A stretch of DNA of 63,411 bases, from the IMG/VR virus record IMGVR_UViG_3300030106_000472, positions 1 through 63,411 of that record. One strand, 5' to 3'. Below the pieces are notes generated by a model. It did not search any database. It was not told the DNA's origin and saw nothing but the letters and a program-made list of their open reading frames with translations. The DNA is from a virus. Positions 1 through 7,471 of this stretch are shown here, piece after piece (the first letter of the stretch is position 1; each line of letters begins with the position of its first letter). A program made the translations under genes and the position numbers.

Positions 1-32
1 ACTGCAGAAATTGCTTGTTTTTCAATAGCCAT
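1..32 (-). CDS. 5' end of a gene cut by the left edge; possibly the portal N-terminus
   Basis: An ATG at 32 opens ten complete codons (MAIEKQAISA) that run off the left edge, 26 nt after the terL stop. No clear Shine-Dalgarno sequence is seen. In many tailed phages the portal gene directly follows terL, and a portal gene lacking its 5' end lies at the right edge. I infer that these codons may be that missing start. Joining the two edges directly does not keep the frame, so sequence would have to be missing between them. Confidence 0.4.
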   Translation of the reverse strand, partial: MAIEKQAISA

Positions 33-58
33 GTTGATAAATCATAGTATGATTTTGA

Positions 59-1585
59 TTAATAATAAACCCTTTCGCCATCATAATACTCCTCTTCCTC
101 TAAATAGTCACTGGTTAATTGTAAAAAACCACCTTCTCTAAACCTTGCTAACGCTAATGTTGTAGCATCAACTAGGTCATCGTTTTCGCCTCCTGGAAAA
201 TCAGAAACTTCTTCCATGAGTTCTTCTCCGAATCTGTTATCAGGCACCCAAACGCGTCCATCTTGGAAAATAGGTGACACAGAATTTAACCTTGCGATTT
301 TATCTTGACCTTTTCCTGGACTAAAAGTATTTACGGGAATGCCTACTCTACGTAATTCTTGTACTAATGGAATACCACTAGCTTTAGCCTCAATAATTAC
401 GGTGTCTGGTGTCCAATATTCATACAAACGTAATGCTTCTGCTTTTAATTCAGGAAAATCAAAACGTTCTTTGATACAATCTATTAAAATTAAATGTGCT
501 TCGTTACCGTGATATATTTCTTCACCGATTTTCCCTTCAGGATAAAAAACTCCCCACGTTGTTATCGCAGTAAAGTCAGCTCTTTCTGATTTTAAAAACG
601 CTGTATCGTAACTTTGTATTAAATAATCGCAAGTAGGTGGTTTATTTTCATCCCAAATTTTAAACCATTCTTTAGGTATAATCGAAATACCTTCACCTGT
701 TGGTCTTTGCATGTATTGTGCCGCCCACTTAGACGGACTAACCGATGCTTTTATGCTTTCAAGTTCTTCTAGTTTCCAAAATTCTTTCCAAAGAGGGTTG
801 CCGCTAGGTAAAATTGCAGGAAATTCTATAATTTCCCACTGATCAGAACCTTCATCTTGTGCCATTTTTCTAGTTAATCGACCTGTTAAGTCTTTTTTGT
901 TCCAACGGGTCATAACTATAACGATTGCACCTCCAGGTTGTAACCTTTGTCGAGGACCTGCCATAAACCATTCGTAAGCCTCATCCATCGCTTTATCAGA
1001 CATAGCGTCTTGTTCAGAGTGTGGGTCATCAATAATAAACAAATCAGCACCTCTACCCGCTAACGCACCACCGATACCTGCTGCGTAATATTCACCACCT
1101 TTATTAGTTAACCATTTACCTGCAGAACGGCTATCTGCTTTTAGTTCTGTTTCAGGAAATAATTCTTTATATTCTTCACCATCAATTAAATCCCTAACTT
1201 TTCTACCAAAATTAATTGCAAGGTCAGCGGTGTGGGTTGCTTCTATAATTTTTAGTTTAGGGTTTTTACCTAACAGATACGCAGGAAATAAATGTGAAGC
1301 AAACTCAGACTTTGTATGTCTAGGTGGCATATTAATAATTAAACGTTTTAATTTACCTGTAGCTATATCATCAAAAGCTTTTGCCATTTTTACGTGATGA
1401 TCGCCATTAATAAATTCAGACCAAATAGATTTTACAAAATCTAAAAAAGTGCTTGTAGCTTTTTCTTGAAACTCTCGTTTTTCTAATTCTTCTAATAAAA
1501 CTGTAAACTCTTTAGCTTCAGCTTTATCTAAATGTGAAAGGTCTATGTTTTTTAAAGCTTTTAACTTATCAGCGTTACTAGTCAT
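59..1585 (-). CDS. terL: Terminase large subunit (packaging ATPase and nuclease)
   Basis: This is the motor that pumps DNA into the prohead and cuts the concatemer. The N-terminal ATPase half has a Walker A-type loop, PPRHTKS (residues 87-93), and a Walker B strand ending in FIIDDP (183-188). The C-terminal half has the RNase H-like nuclease pattern, with SYDTAF around residue 328 and an acidic DLVDATTLAL near 470-479. The length of 508 aa is normal for the family. The start overlaps the upstream gene by 8 nt and has no strong Shine-Dalgarno, suggesting coupled translation. Unusually, terS is about 5.3 kb upstream rather than adjacent. Confidence 0.95.
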   Translation of the reverse strand: MTSNADKLKALKNIDLSHLDKAEAKEFTVLLEELEKREFQEKATSTFLDFVKSIWSEFINGDHHVKMAKAFDDIATGKLKRLIINMPPRHTKSEFASHLFPAYLLGKNPKLKIIEATHTADLAINFGRKVRDLIDGEEYKELFPETELKADSRSAGKWLTNKGGEYYAAGIGGALAGRGADLFIIDDPHSEQDAMSDKAMDEAYEWFMAGPRQRLQPGGAIVIVMTRWNKKDLTGRLTRKMAQDEGSDQWEIIEFPAILPSGNPLWKEFWKLEELESIKASVSPSKWAAQYMQRPTGEGISIIPKEWFKIWDENKPPTCDYLIQSYDTAFLKSERADFTAITTWGVFYPEGKIGEEIYHGNEAHLILIDCIKERFDFPELKAEALRLYEYWTPDTVIIEAKASGIPLVQELRRVGIPVNTFSPGKGQDKIARLNSVSPIFQDGRVWVPDNRFGEELMEEVSDFPGGENDDLVDATTLALARFREGGFLQLTSDYLEEEEYYDGERVYY

Positions 1586-3383
1586 TCAAAAAAGTTCTTA
1601 TAAAATCATCTAAATCTTCGTAAGGTATTTCGTCTACTATATCTAACTTGCTTGGGTCTAAGGATATTATTGTTTCTGCTTCTCCTGTCATTTTTCTTTT
1701 AGGAAAACGTAATGCATCATATCCTTCTTTAGTAAATATATCAGAGAGTTCTGTATTAATATTTGTCGGGTAATTACCCAAATACTTGTCGCCACGTAGT
1801 ATCGTGTTTAAATCAAAGTCTAGTTTTTCTGACCCTAATCTGCTCGGACGTCCTCGATACATTTCTAAATTTTGTAATTTATTTAATACACTGTCAGGCA
1901 TATTATTTATGTCTAATGTTTTTTCAAAGTTAGGTTGTAAAACATATCCAGATCCTGGACCTCCTCTACTGGGTTTGCCGAAGGCATAATCTTTAAATCG
2001 AGGGTCTGTTGGGTTTACTAAAGTATAAATACCTCCTTCAGAAGTTCCTTGACCTTTAGGAAGTTCTAATTTCTCAAGTTGTCTAGTTTGGCTACCATGA
2101 AACAATAAATCTTGTTTAGGTTTTAAGTCTAATTCTCCTTGTACTACTTTAGGTGGTTCTTTAGGAGTTACTTTTGGTTCTAGATTCGGTTTAGCTTTTT
2201 CTTTAGCTATTATCTCATTTAAAGTTTTTTCATCTTTTTGCCAACTTTTCCTATGTCGTTCTGCGGCATTATAGGCAGCATCACCATCACCTGAAGCAGC
2301 ATTCCGCAGTTCACGTTGTTCGTCAAACTTACCTTGTTTAATTTTTTGTTGTAGTTTTGTTACTTTACGTGCGATAAATGATCCTGGAACAAGAGGTAGC
2401 ATACTTGCCCCCATCATTATTCCACCTGCTAGAGGATTACCTTCCTCTACCATATACTCCCCTTCACGTATGCCTTGTACGTCACCGAATCCTGGAATAA
2501 GTTCAGATAAAAAAGTTATATCTTCCGCAAACTTATTTGCGTAATAAGGGTCTTTATAAGACGAACCAAAACCTTCTTCTGGAGCATATTTCATTATAAA
2601 ACTAGCTATTCCCTGACGTTGTTTTTCTAACGGTGAGGGTTCGTAAGGTCCTATTGTTCCAAGTCTTGGATTATCAAGAGTATAATTACCAAGAATGTCG
2701 GTGTTTAAGATAACATCATCTAACATAGGAAAGTCTCTAAAATCAATCTCTCCACCATTAGATAAACGTGTATACTCTCCGCTAGATATTCCTCGAAGAC
2801 TATCTTTTTCTATTTCATTTAAAATACTTTTTTGTTGTTTCATCGCGTCTAACAAAACAGGGTCCATATCTTTCTCAAAATTTTCAAAATTAAACCTGTC
2901 TGCGTCATATTTTTTCATGAAAATGTCATAGTTTTCTTGTGCTAATTCATTTTTATGGTGACGGTTTATATATCCTGGAAAAGACTCTCCCATCTTATTT
3001 GCACCTTCTAACATAAGCATATAAAGATCATTAAGTTGGTTTGCTTTTGCGACTTCAGGAGGGCGTGTTCCATAAACAGTAATTGCAGAGTCACTAACAC
3101 CTCCACCGTTAGCTAACCCCAAAGGCGTCTCTTCTTTATCGCTGAGTAGTTGTATTAATAATGCTAATTCTTCTTCGTCTAAACTAGCGTCTTCTAACAA
3201 AGATTCAAACTCACTGCCTTCTGGTAGTTCTAACTCCATAGAAGGTCCAGGACGTGGGGTAGGGTCTGTGCCATACCCTAGTTGAGCGGGATATTCTGGG
3301 TCTCCAAGTATTTTATTGGTAATTACGTTAGTAGCTACATTAGCACCTATCTTTGATAACATTGCTGCTAGGATCGGATTCAT
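1578..3383 (-). CDS. Virion-associated-type protein with a possible ADP-ribosyltransferase C-terminal domain
   Basis: This 601 aa protein has no single recognised family. The N-terminus (about 1-60: ATNVITNKILGDPEYPAQ, then a GPSMELE segment) closely resembles the N-terminus of the protein at 37994-38974 (ATNVISSKIAGDPDMPAQ, GPDMEIA), so the two share a phage structural module. A hydrophobic stretch lies near 318-340. The C-terminus (426-585) reads LLFHGS, GGIYTLVNP, DYAFGK, LDINN, GYDALRF, then IISLDPSKLDIV. This order resembles ART-fold domains found in phage polyvalent proteins. A classical catalytic Glu motif is not obvious, so ART activity is only a suggestion. A -10-like TATACT lies 7 nt upstream of the ATG and no Shine-Dalgarno is seen. 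Confidence 0.6.
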   Translation of the reverse strand: MNPILAAMLSKIGANVATNVITNKILGDPEYPAQLGYGTDPTPRPGPSMELELPEGSEFESLLEDASLDEEELALLIQLLSDKEETPLGLANGGGVSDSAITVYGTRPPEVAKANQLNDLYMLMLEGANKMGESFPGYINRHHKNELAQENYDIFMKKYDADRFNFENFEKDMDPVLLDAMKQQKSILNEIEKDSLRGISSGEYTRLSNGGEIDFRDFPMLDDVILNTDILGNYTLDNPRLGTIGPYEPSPLEKQRQGIASFIMKYAPEEGFGSSYKDPYYANKFAEDITFLSELIPGFGDVQGIREGEYMVEEGNPLAGGIMMGASMLPLVPGSFIARKVTKLQQKIKQGKFDEQRELRNAASGDGDAAYNAAERHRKSWQKDEKTLNEIIAKEKAKPNLEPKVTPKEPPKVVQGELDLKPKQDLLFHGSQTRQLEKLELPKGQGTSEGGIYTLVNPTDPRFKDYAFGKPSRGGPGSGYVLQPNFEKTLDINNMPDSVLNKLQNLEMYRGRPSRLGSEKLDFDLNTILRGDKYLGNYPTNINTELSDIFTKEGYDALRFPKRKMTGEAETIISLDPSKLDIVDEIPYEDLDDFIRTFLND

Positions 3384-3453
3384 CTACCAAGTATATGCTA
3401 AACGCTGACCATTTGAAAAGAAAACAAGTAAAATAAAAGTAAAGGAGAAAAGG

Positions 3454-3603
3454 TTAGGAGTGGAGTTCTTGGTTCGCGGGTGGTTTTCTTTTTGTTTCTT
3501 TTTCTTTGGTTTTGAATATTCTATCGAAAGCCTCGTTGAACTTATCGCGGTCAGTGGGTCGTGGTTTGCTGCCTTTGCCTCCGTGCCATTGATCCGTTTT
3601 CAT
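3454..3603 (-). CDS. Small conserved phage-type protein (49 aa)
   Basis: An ATG at 3603 directly follows the stop of the oxygenase gene (TAA then ATG). The frame gives 49 residues starting MKTDQWHGGKGSKPRP and containing FDRIFKTKEKE. The GGKGSKPRP...FDRIF pattern is like that of small hypothetical proteins common in phage structural regions; the function is unknown. The protein is hydrophilic and basic at its end, with no membrane segment or signal peptide. The contiguous stop/start and the lack of another frame here support a real gene. Confidence 0.6.
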   Translation of the reverse strand: MKTDQWHGGKGSKPRPTDRDKFNEAFDRIFKTKEKETKRKPPANQELHS

Positions 3604-4230
3604 TTATTTATATTCTACCCATCCTGTAGCTATATATTTTTCTCCGCTTAGTGGTGGATTACCTCTATGTATGTGGGTAAAGTACGCAGGAAAAATTAAC
3701 ATACGACCTTTTTTAGGTTTAATTCTTGTATTTTGATGCAAAAACTCAGTTTCGCCACCTTCTTCTACATCGTTCAAAAATAAAGACCATGCAAGAACTC
3801 TATTTCTATGAAGAGAGCCTGTGTTTTCTGCGTGCCACTGATGATATCCTTCTCCTGGTAACGTTTTTTGTACCTTTCCTTCAAACACAACTAAGTTATC
3901 TACTAAAACAGGGCAATATTTTTCTGCATAAATTTTTAAAATTACTTCATGCATAAATTTTGTAAACCCGTGAACGTGTAAATTAAACTTAGTTTCTTCA
4001 AGCGGTAGTGCACCTTCTGCACCAAAATTACCAAAACCAACAGAAGTGTCTGCTTTTTCTAAAGTATTATTTGTATCGTATTGGTTTCTTGTTAAAGCGT
4101 GTCCCCGTTGTTTCATTACCTCAAAATGATGTAAAAACTCTTGACAATTATCGTCTTTAAAAAAGTCATCGAATATTGCTATATGGTCTTTTCTAAAATC
4201 AACATTACCATGTATGTCTTTATTCGTCAT
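3604..4230 (-). CDS. 2-oxoglutarate/Fe(II) oxygenase, prolyl-4-hydroxylase-like
   Basis: The C-terminal half has the double-stranded beta-helix pattern of P4H-type oxygenases: HQWHAEN supplies the His-x-acid iron ligand pair, GGETEF follows the next strand, THIHRG supplies the distal His, and GEKYIATGW the 2-oxoglutarate-binding Lys region. Proteins of this group are common in marine phages; their substrates are mostly unknown. An earlier ATG at 4257 exists, but 4230 (MTNKD) has a GGGA purine run upstream and overlaps the preceding gene by only 11 nt, so I prefer it (208 aa). It sits between lysis genes and terL. Confidence 0.8.
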   Translation of the reverse strand: MTNKDIHGNVDFRKDHIAIFDDFFKDDNCQEFLHHFEVMKQRGHALTRNQYDTNNTLEKADTSVGFGNFGAEGALPLEETKFNLHVHGFTKFMHEVILKIYAEKYCPVLVDNLVVFEGKVQKTLPGEGYHQWHAENTGSLHRNRVLAWSLFLNDVEEGGETEFLHQNTRIKPKKGRMLIFPAYFTHIHRGNPPLSGEKYIATGWVEYK

Positions 4231-4585
4231 CTTTATCGTATTCCCTGTAATACTCAACTATGGATAAAATGTTTTTAGTGTACCTAGTTATATCAGCCAT
4301 GTTCATCGATAAATTTTCATATTGTTGCGTGGTTAAAGCATAGTAGGCAACCGCAGGAGCTTTACCTTCTTCAACGAGTTGTAAATATTCAGCCATGATT
4401 TCTGGTGTGAGGACTTTCCATTCAACACCAACGGCTTGAATCTCCATTGGTAATGGTGGGTGGTACATAGGTGCAGGTAACGCAATCGTATTCACCTCAA
4501 CAGGTTTAGTTGGTACTAACGAACAACCTGTAACAAAGAAGAATGAGCTTAGCAAAACTAAATGGTAGGAATTATTGATCTTCAT
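4220..4585 (-). CDS. Outer-membrane lipoprotein, probable o-spanin (Rz1-like)
   Basis: The N-terminus is a lipoprotein signal: a charged start, hydrophobic LVLLSSFFFVTG, then Cys21 in the lipobox VTGC. A Pro-rich segment (PAPMYHPPLP) follows, typical of outer-membrane spanin subunits. The rest is helical and polar (121 aa in all). The gene is 14 nt overlapped with a gene encoding an inner-membrane coiled-coil protein of i-spanin type, the expected two-gene arrangement. Spanins fuse inner and outer membranes in the last step of lysis of Gram-negative hosts, so this also supports a Gram-negative host. Confidence 0.7.
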   Translation of the reverse strand: MKINNSYHLVLLSSFFFVTGCSLVPTKPVEVNTIALPAPMYHPPLPMEIQAVGVEWKVLTPEIMAEYLQLVEEGKAPAVAYYALTTQQYENLSMNMADITRYTKNILSIVEYYREYDKDDE

Positions 4586-4961
4586 TGGGGGATTCCTTCT
4601 GGACCGAAGTTAGCTCTACTAAGTCATTCATGACTTGTTTTGTGCCTTTATTAACAATCTTTTCTATTAATCCTGGTTTGTTCAACGCAAGGTTATCTAG
4701 ATCATGCTTAGCAAATGTGTTTCTAAGTTTATTGACCTCACGGAGTGCGTCTTGTTTTTCCGCTTCTAACGTACCAAGACTCGCGGACAGCTGTTCTTGT
4801 TTAGCTAAGTATTGTTTTATTGATTCGTTTTGTTCTGATATTTTATCTTCTAGAACTATTTGATTGGCTTTAGCTTGTGTTAATTGGTTAAATAGATATG
4901 TAGACCCTGCTAAACTAGCAACCAAGAGACCTCCAAGGATTAAACTAACCTTAAACCCCAT
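4572..4961 (-). CDS. Inner-membrane spanin (Rz-like)
   Basis: One N-terminal membrane segment (about residues 5-25, VSLILGGLLVASLAGSTYLF) is followed by a long coiled coil (about 30-90) and a conserved-looking end with KHDLDNLALNKPGLIEKIVN. That KHDL...LA..KPG..E..VN pattern resembles i-spanins annotated in T4-like marine phages. N-in, C-out topology fits an i-spanin pairing with the lipoprotein encoded next. The start is coupled to the upstream gene by TAATG at 4961. Confidence 0.75.
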   Translation of the reverse strand: MGFKVSLILGGLLVASLAGSTYLFNQLTQAKANQIVLEDKISEQNESIKQYLAKQEQLSASLGTLEAEKQDALREVNKLRNTFAKHDLDNLALNKPGLIEKIVNKGTKQVMNDLVELTSVQKESPNEDQ

Positions 4962-5437
4962 TATGTTTTCAATGAATATCTATTCATAAGGAAATCTTTA
5001 AAAGAACTAGGTAACGCTTGGTGTTTTTCTTTATATGCTCCTATTGCTGGTAACAAATCTTCTGCAAAAGGAGAAAGTGTTCCTGAACCAAACACACTAT
5101 CGAGGTTGTCTGTGTTTTCTATTACTTTAAGAAAGTCTGAAAACTCTTTTTCCATCGCTTGTGGGTTTACTTCGAAATCTACATTAGCATCGTACCCGTC
5201 ACCGAAGAAGCTGTATGGGTTTTTCTTATAGTCTTTTTTATAGATATATTCTGGAGAAAACTTTTGTCTATCTGCTTTTCTTATGTACTGTAACGCATCA
5301 AAACGTTCTTGTTCGCCTAGTTCTGATAATAATTCATTAAGTCTATTTGGTTCTTGTTCTGGTGGGGAATACATGTTTAAAGGACCAGCAAAAGTGTCTG
5401 GTGTATCGGTTTGTAGTATGTCAAGTATTCCTGCCAT
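4961..5437 (-). CDS. Uncharacterised protein (158 aa) beside the spanins
   Basis: I do not recognise this family. The protein is acidic to neutral with no membrane segment or signal peptide. It has a Pro-rich N-terminal stretch (GPLNMYSPPEQEPN) and a helical C-terminus (PSSFKDFLMNRYSLKT). It is the first gene of the leftward group running through the spanins to terL. A TATACT box lies only 6 nt upstream of the ATG, with TTGCGA 16 nt before it, and no Shine-Dalgarno is seen. That suggests a leaderless or nearly leaderless transcript. Confidence 0.6.
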   Translation of the reverse strand: MAGILDILQTDTPDTFAGPLNMYSPPEQEPNRLNELLSELGEQERFDALQYIRKADRQKFSPEYIYKKDYKKNPYSFFGDGYDANVDFEVNPQAMEKEFSDFLKVIENTDNLDSVFGSGTLSPFAEDLLPAIGAYKEKHQALPSSFKDFLMNRYSLKT

Positions 5438-5443
5438 CTATAA

Positions 5444-5471
5444 AGTATATTCGAAAAAAATTTTTTCGCAA
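5444..5471 (-). promoter_or_regulatory. Putative sigma70-type promoter touching the start codon
   Basis: On the minus strand TTGCGA (5466-5471), a 16 nt spacer and TATACT (5444-5449) lie directly before the ATG at 5437. The calculated start of transcription would fall at or next to the ATG. The spacer is an A/T run (AAAAATTTTTTTCG). Confidence 0.4.
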
Positions 5472-5620
5472 AATTTTTACACTAGGGACTTATTCATAAA
5501 TTACTTGCAAAAGCGGATGCAAGTCCAGGGGCGGGCGGGTGGGACCCAGCAGGCGACCGTAAAAGGGGGTATAGGGGTAGCGTATAAGCGATTTAGGGAT
5601 AGAAGTAGATAGGGGAGCGG

Positions 5621-5653
5621 GAAAAGAAAAACCCCGCAAGGAGCGGGGTTTTA
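5621..5653 (-). terminator. Rho-independent terminator, probably bidirectional
   Basis: ACCCCGC (5631-5637) pairs with GCGGGGT (5643-5649), extended by flanking A/T pairs, around a 5 nt loop. On the minus strand it is followed by TTTTTCTTTTC. It ends the transcript of the small gene at 5671-6006. Confidence 0.85.
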
Positions 5654-5670
5654 AGGGAGCGGAAAGGGTA

Positions 5671-6006
5671 TTAACTTACAGTTATAAACCCTTTAGATAC
5701 CAACATACCTTTATAGAAGGACCAGATTTTAGTAGGCGTTTGTACTGTTTGTAAACCTACTTCGTCTAACTTACTATTTAAACCCGCTTCGTCCGTACCT
5801 ACTAACTGCTCTACGGTTAGCGTATGGTTAGGGGCTTTAGTTAAGGCTTCTAGTATTTTACCCGCTTGGGCTGGTACTTTACCTTTATTAGTTATTAAAG
5901 TAATAACCGCGTCCTTGCTATAACTACGTCCGCTAGGGGCTTTATAGTTAGTATCTATTAAGCTAGTTTTAGTAGTAGTAGCGTTAGTTTTATTTACGTT
6001 TTTCAT
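5671..6006 (-). CDS. Small winged-helix-like protein, copy 1 of a duplicated gene
   Basis: This 111 aa protein is about two-thirds identical by eye to the product of 6333-6641 (shared IDTNYKAP, GRSYS, VPAQAGKI, DEAGL, SKLDEVGLQTVQTP, KIW.FYK, LVS.G.ITVS). A weaker relative lies at 12811-13182. The predicted helix-helix-helix-strand order with a final FYK..LV..G.I resembles a winged helix, so DNA binding or regulation is a guess. The DNA is odd: this gene and its flanks contain almost no TGA or TCA trinucleotide, unlike its paralog. It has its own promoter (6082-6110) and terminator (5621-5653), so it is transcribed alone. Confidence 0.75.
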   Translation of the reverse strand: MKNVNKTNATTTKTSLIDTNYKAPSGRSYSKDAVITLITNKGKVPAQAGKILEALTKAPNHTLTVEQLVGTDEAGLNSKLDEVGLQTVQTPTKIWSFYKGMLVSKGFITVS

Positions 6007-6081
6007 TTTTATAGTTTCCTATTTAGCGGTTTATTATAGTTTAGTTATTAATTAGTACCGCTTTAACTAAGTAATAAGGTA

Positions 6082-6110
6082 ATTGTACTACTAACCGCTT
6101 TACTTGTAAA
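6082..6110 (-). promoter_or_regulatory. Putative promoter for 5671-6006
   Basis: TTTACA (6105-6110), 17 nt, TACAAT (6082-6087) on the minus strand, 76 nt upstream of the start codon. It belongs to the TTTAC[TA] family of promoters seen across the early region. Confidence 0.55.
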
Positions 6111-6239
6111 TACCCCTTTACTATTTATTTTAAGTTTATTTTTGGCTCGTCTCTTTACCTATAAGCTACTTACCTTGTTCGTCTCTTCGTCTCTTCTTCT
6201 ATTCTTTGTGGGAGGGCGGGTGGGTGAACAGGCGAAGGG

Positions 6240-6276
6240 TAGAGTAGAGTAGAGTAGAGTGATAGAGTAGAGTAGA
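6240..6276. repeat. AGAGT pentanucleotide tandem repeat, copy 1
   Basis: Four AGAGT units, a short GAT interruption, then about three more units (last one AGAGC). GATAGAGTAGAGTAGAG is shared with the second repeat at 6843-6873. The repeat lies about 235-270 nt upstream of the gene at 5671-6006. Confidence 0.9.
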
Positions 6277-6300
6277 GCAAGAGACGATAGATTTGAACGA

Positions 6301-6325
6301 AAGAAAGGGCGACCGAAGTCGCCCA
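6301..6325 (-). terminator. Rho-independent terminator after copy 2
   Basis: GGGCGAC (6308-6314) and GTCGCCC (6319-6325) form a 7 bp stem; on the minus strand the loop is TTCG and TTTCTTT follows. It lies 8 nt after the stop of 6333-6641. Confidence 0.85.
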
Positions 6326-6332
6326 ATCGTGA

Positions 6333-6641
6333 TTAGCTGACAGTTATCAGACCATCCGAAACCAATCTAGCTTTGTAGAACTGCCAGATCTTTCTAGGTG
6401 TCTGCACTGTTTGAAGTCCAACCTCATCCAGTTTACTATCTAACCCAGCCTCATCTTTACCGATAAGGTCCTGGACTGTCATCGTGTGGTCTTTAGCTTT
6501 CACTAAGCACTCGATAATTTTACCAGCCTGAGCAGGCAGTTTACCTGTAGGCGTTGCAACTAATGTAATAATTGCATCGTTGGAATAACTACGACCAGTT
6601 GGTGCTTTGTAGTTAGTATCTATAGTTTTTTCTGTTTTCAT
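6333..6641 (-). CDS. Small winged-helix-like protein, copy 2
   Basis: This 102 aa protein is the closer-to-normal paralog of 5671-6006, with the same core (IDTNYKAP, LPAQAGKI, GKDEAGLDSKLDEVGLQ, FYKARLVSDG). It lacks the Thr/Asn-rich N-terminal extension of copy 1. Its codon and trinucleotide use matches the rest of the genome. The leader has the AGAAAGGAGAAA ribosome-binding block shared by many early genes. The function is not known; a small DNA-binding regulator is possible from the predicted fold. It is flanked by its own promoter (6695-6722) and terminator (6301-6325). Confidence 0.75.
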   Translation of the reverse strand: MKTEKTIDTNYKAPTGRSYSNDAIITLVATPTGKLPAQAGKIIECLVKAKDHTMTVQDLIGKDEAGLDSKLDEVGLQTVQTPRKIWQFYKARLVSDGLITVS

Positions 6642-6694
6642 AATATTTCTCCTTTCTTGAAAACTGGTAGGCTTAATTACCTAACCATGCATTC

Positions 6695-6722
6695 ATTATA
6701 CTACTTTACTTTAAGAAAGCAA
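6695..6722 (-). promoter_or_regulatory. Putative promoter for 6333-6641
   Basis: TTGCTT (6717-6722), 16 nt, TATAAT (6695-6700) on the minus strand, 53 nt before the ATG. Confidence 0.55.
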
Positions 6723-6842
6723 CCACTAATAGAAACTAATTTACTTTTAATAAATGGATCACAGAAGGCAGGAATCGTCTCTTCTTCTAATCGTCTCTTC
6801 GTCTTTTGTTCTCGGGTATGGGTTCGTGGTCCGTTGGTGTTG

Positions 6843-6873
6843 ATAGAGTAGAGTAGAGTAGAGTAGAGTAGAT
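6843..6873. repeat. AGAGT pentanucleotide tandem repeat, copy 2
   Basis: About five uninterrupted AGAGT units preceded by GAT. It lies just downstream of the terS stop and about 200-230 nt upstream of the gene at 6333-6641. CGTCTCT motifs lie between it and that gene (near 6776 and 6793), as in the copy 1 leader. Confidence 0.9.
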
Positions 6874-6882
6874 TGATTGAGC

Positions 6883-7416
6883 TCAATCCTTTTTGGAGAA
6901 CTCACCTTCGATCACGTTTGACTCGCTTGCTCGCTTCTTGATCATTTCTTCAAGTCGAGTGAGTATGTCGTCTTTGGACATCATATCGATCTTCGCGGTC
7001 AGGATCTCGCGTCTATCAATGTAGAGTCCACCTGCTTTGCCTCGATGGACCTCCGCTGTGATGGCTGCGGATATCTGACCTTGCTCTTTTGCCTCTTCCC
7101 GTAGTTCGTGGAGAGTGGACAAATGGTTCTCTAGAGAAACTGCGTCCTTCTCTGAGGCTGCGATTTCCAAGTCGATGAGGTAGTTTCTAACAACTGGGTT
7201 ATGATTTAGTAGAACACTGCCTTGTGTCTTCGCTCCCTTCCTGTCCTTTGTATACCCTGCTTTAATAGCTGATTCAGTAGCTGTTTGTCCTTTCAAATAC
7301 TCCTTACAAAACAGTTTTTGCTTTGAGTTGAGCGGTTGCCATATCTTACCCTTGTCATCAACATATGCTTTACCATCTTCTGTCGGCATTAATGATGTGT
7401 ATGTTAGCTGTTTCAT
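6883..7416 (-). CDS. terS: Terminase small subunit
   Basis: The protein binds the packaging site and recruits TerL. The N-terminal part carries the Terminase_2-type helix-turn-helix pattern: LNSKQKLFCKEYLKG, ATESAIKAGYT, then a helix ending NPVVRNYL. The middle is helical and probably oligomerises; the C-terminus is charged. I choose ATG 7416 (MKQLTYTS) because AGGAG lies 5 nt upstream; an earlier ATG at 7437 would bury that site inside the gene. An excellent promoter lies at 7443-7471. TerS stands as a separate unit, not beside terL. Confidence 0.85.
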   Translation of the reverse strand: MKQLTYTSLMPTEDGKAYVDDKGKIWQPLNSKQKLFCKEYLKGQTATESAIKAGYTKDRKGAKTQGSVLLNHNPVVRNYLIDLEIAASEKDAVSLENHLSTLHELREEAKEQGQISAAITAEVHRGKAGGLYIDRREILTAKIDMMSKDDILTRLEEMIKKRASESNVIEGEFSKKD

Positions 7417-7442
7417 CGTATCTCCTGGACTTACCAAATGTT

Positions 7443-7471
7443 ATTATAATAATATTAGAAAACTATATCAA
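7443..7471 (-). promoter_or_regulatory. Strong sigma70-type promoter for terS
   Basis: TTGATA (7466-7471), 17 nt, TATAAT (7443-7448) on the minus strand, 26 nt before the chosen ATG. This is the closest match to the bacterial consensus that I found in the window. Confidence 0.7.

Larger units (their letters stand above)
6007..6332. other. 326 bp non-coding leader region of copy 1
   Basis: From the gene outward this holds the promoter at 6082-6110, a T/C-rich stretch with CGTCTCT motifs (near 6147, 6180, 6188), a G-rich patch near 6209-6225 and the AGAGT repeat at 6240-6276. The terminator of copy 2 follows. The same order (CGTCTCT motifs, then AGAGT repeat) recurs upstream of copy 2, so leader and gene were duplicated together. 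Confidence 0.7.

Noticed and set aside
6240-6276. AGAGT repeats considered as a CRISPR array or VNTR within a gene
   Set aside because: The unit is 5 bp without spacers and lies outside genes, so it is a simple tandem repeat.
6701-6886. Minus-strand frame of 61 codons across the second AGAGT repeat
   Set aside because: It is made of the repeat (LLYSTLLYS) and the CGTCTCT motifs, has no ribosome-binding site and covers the promoter of 6333-6641.
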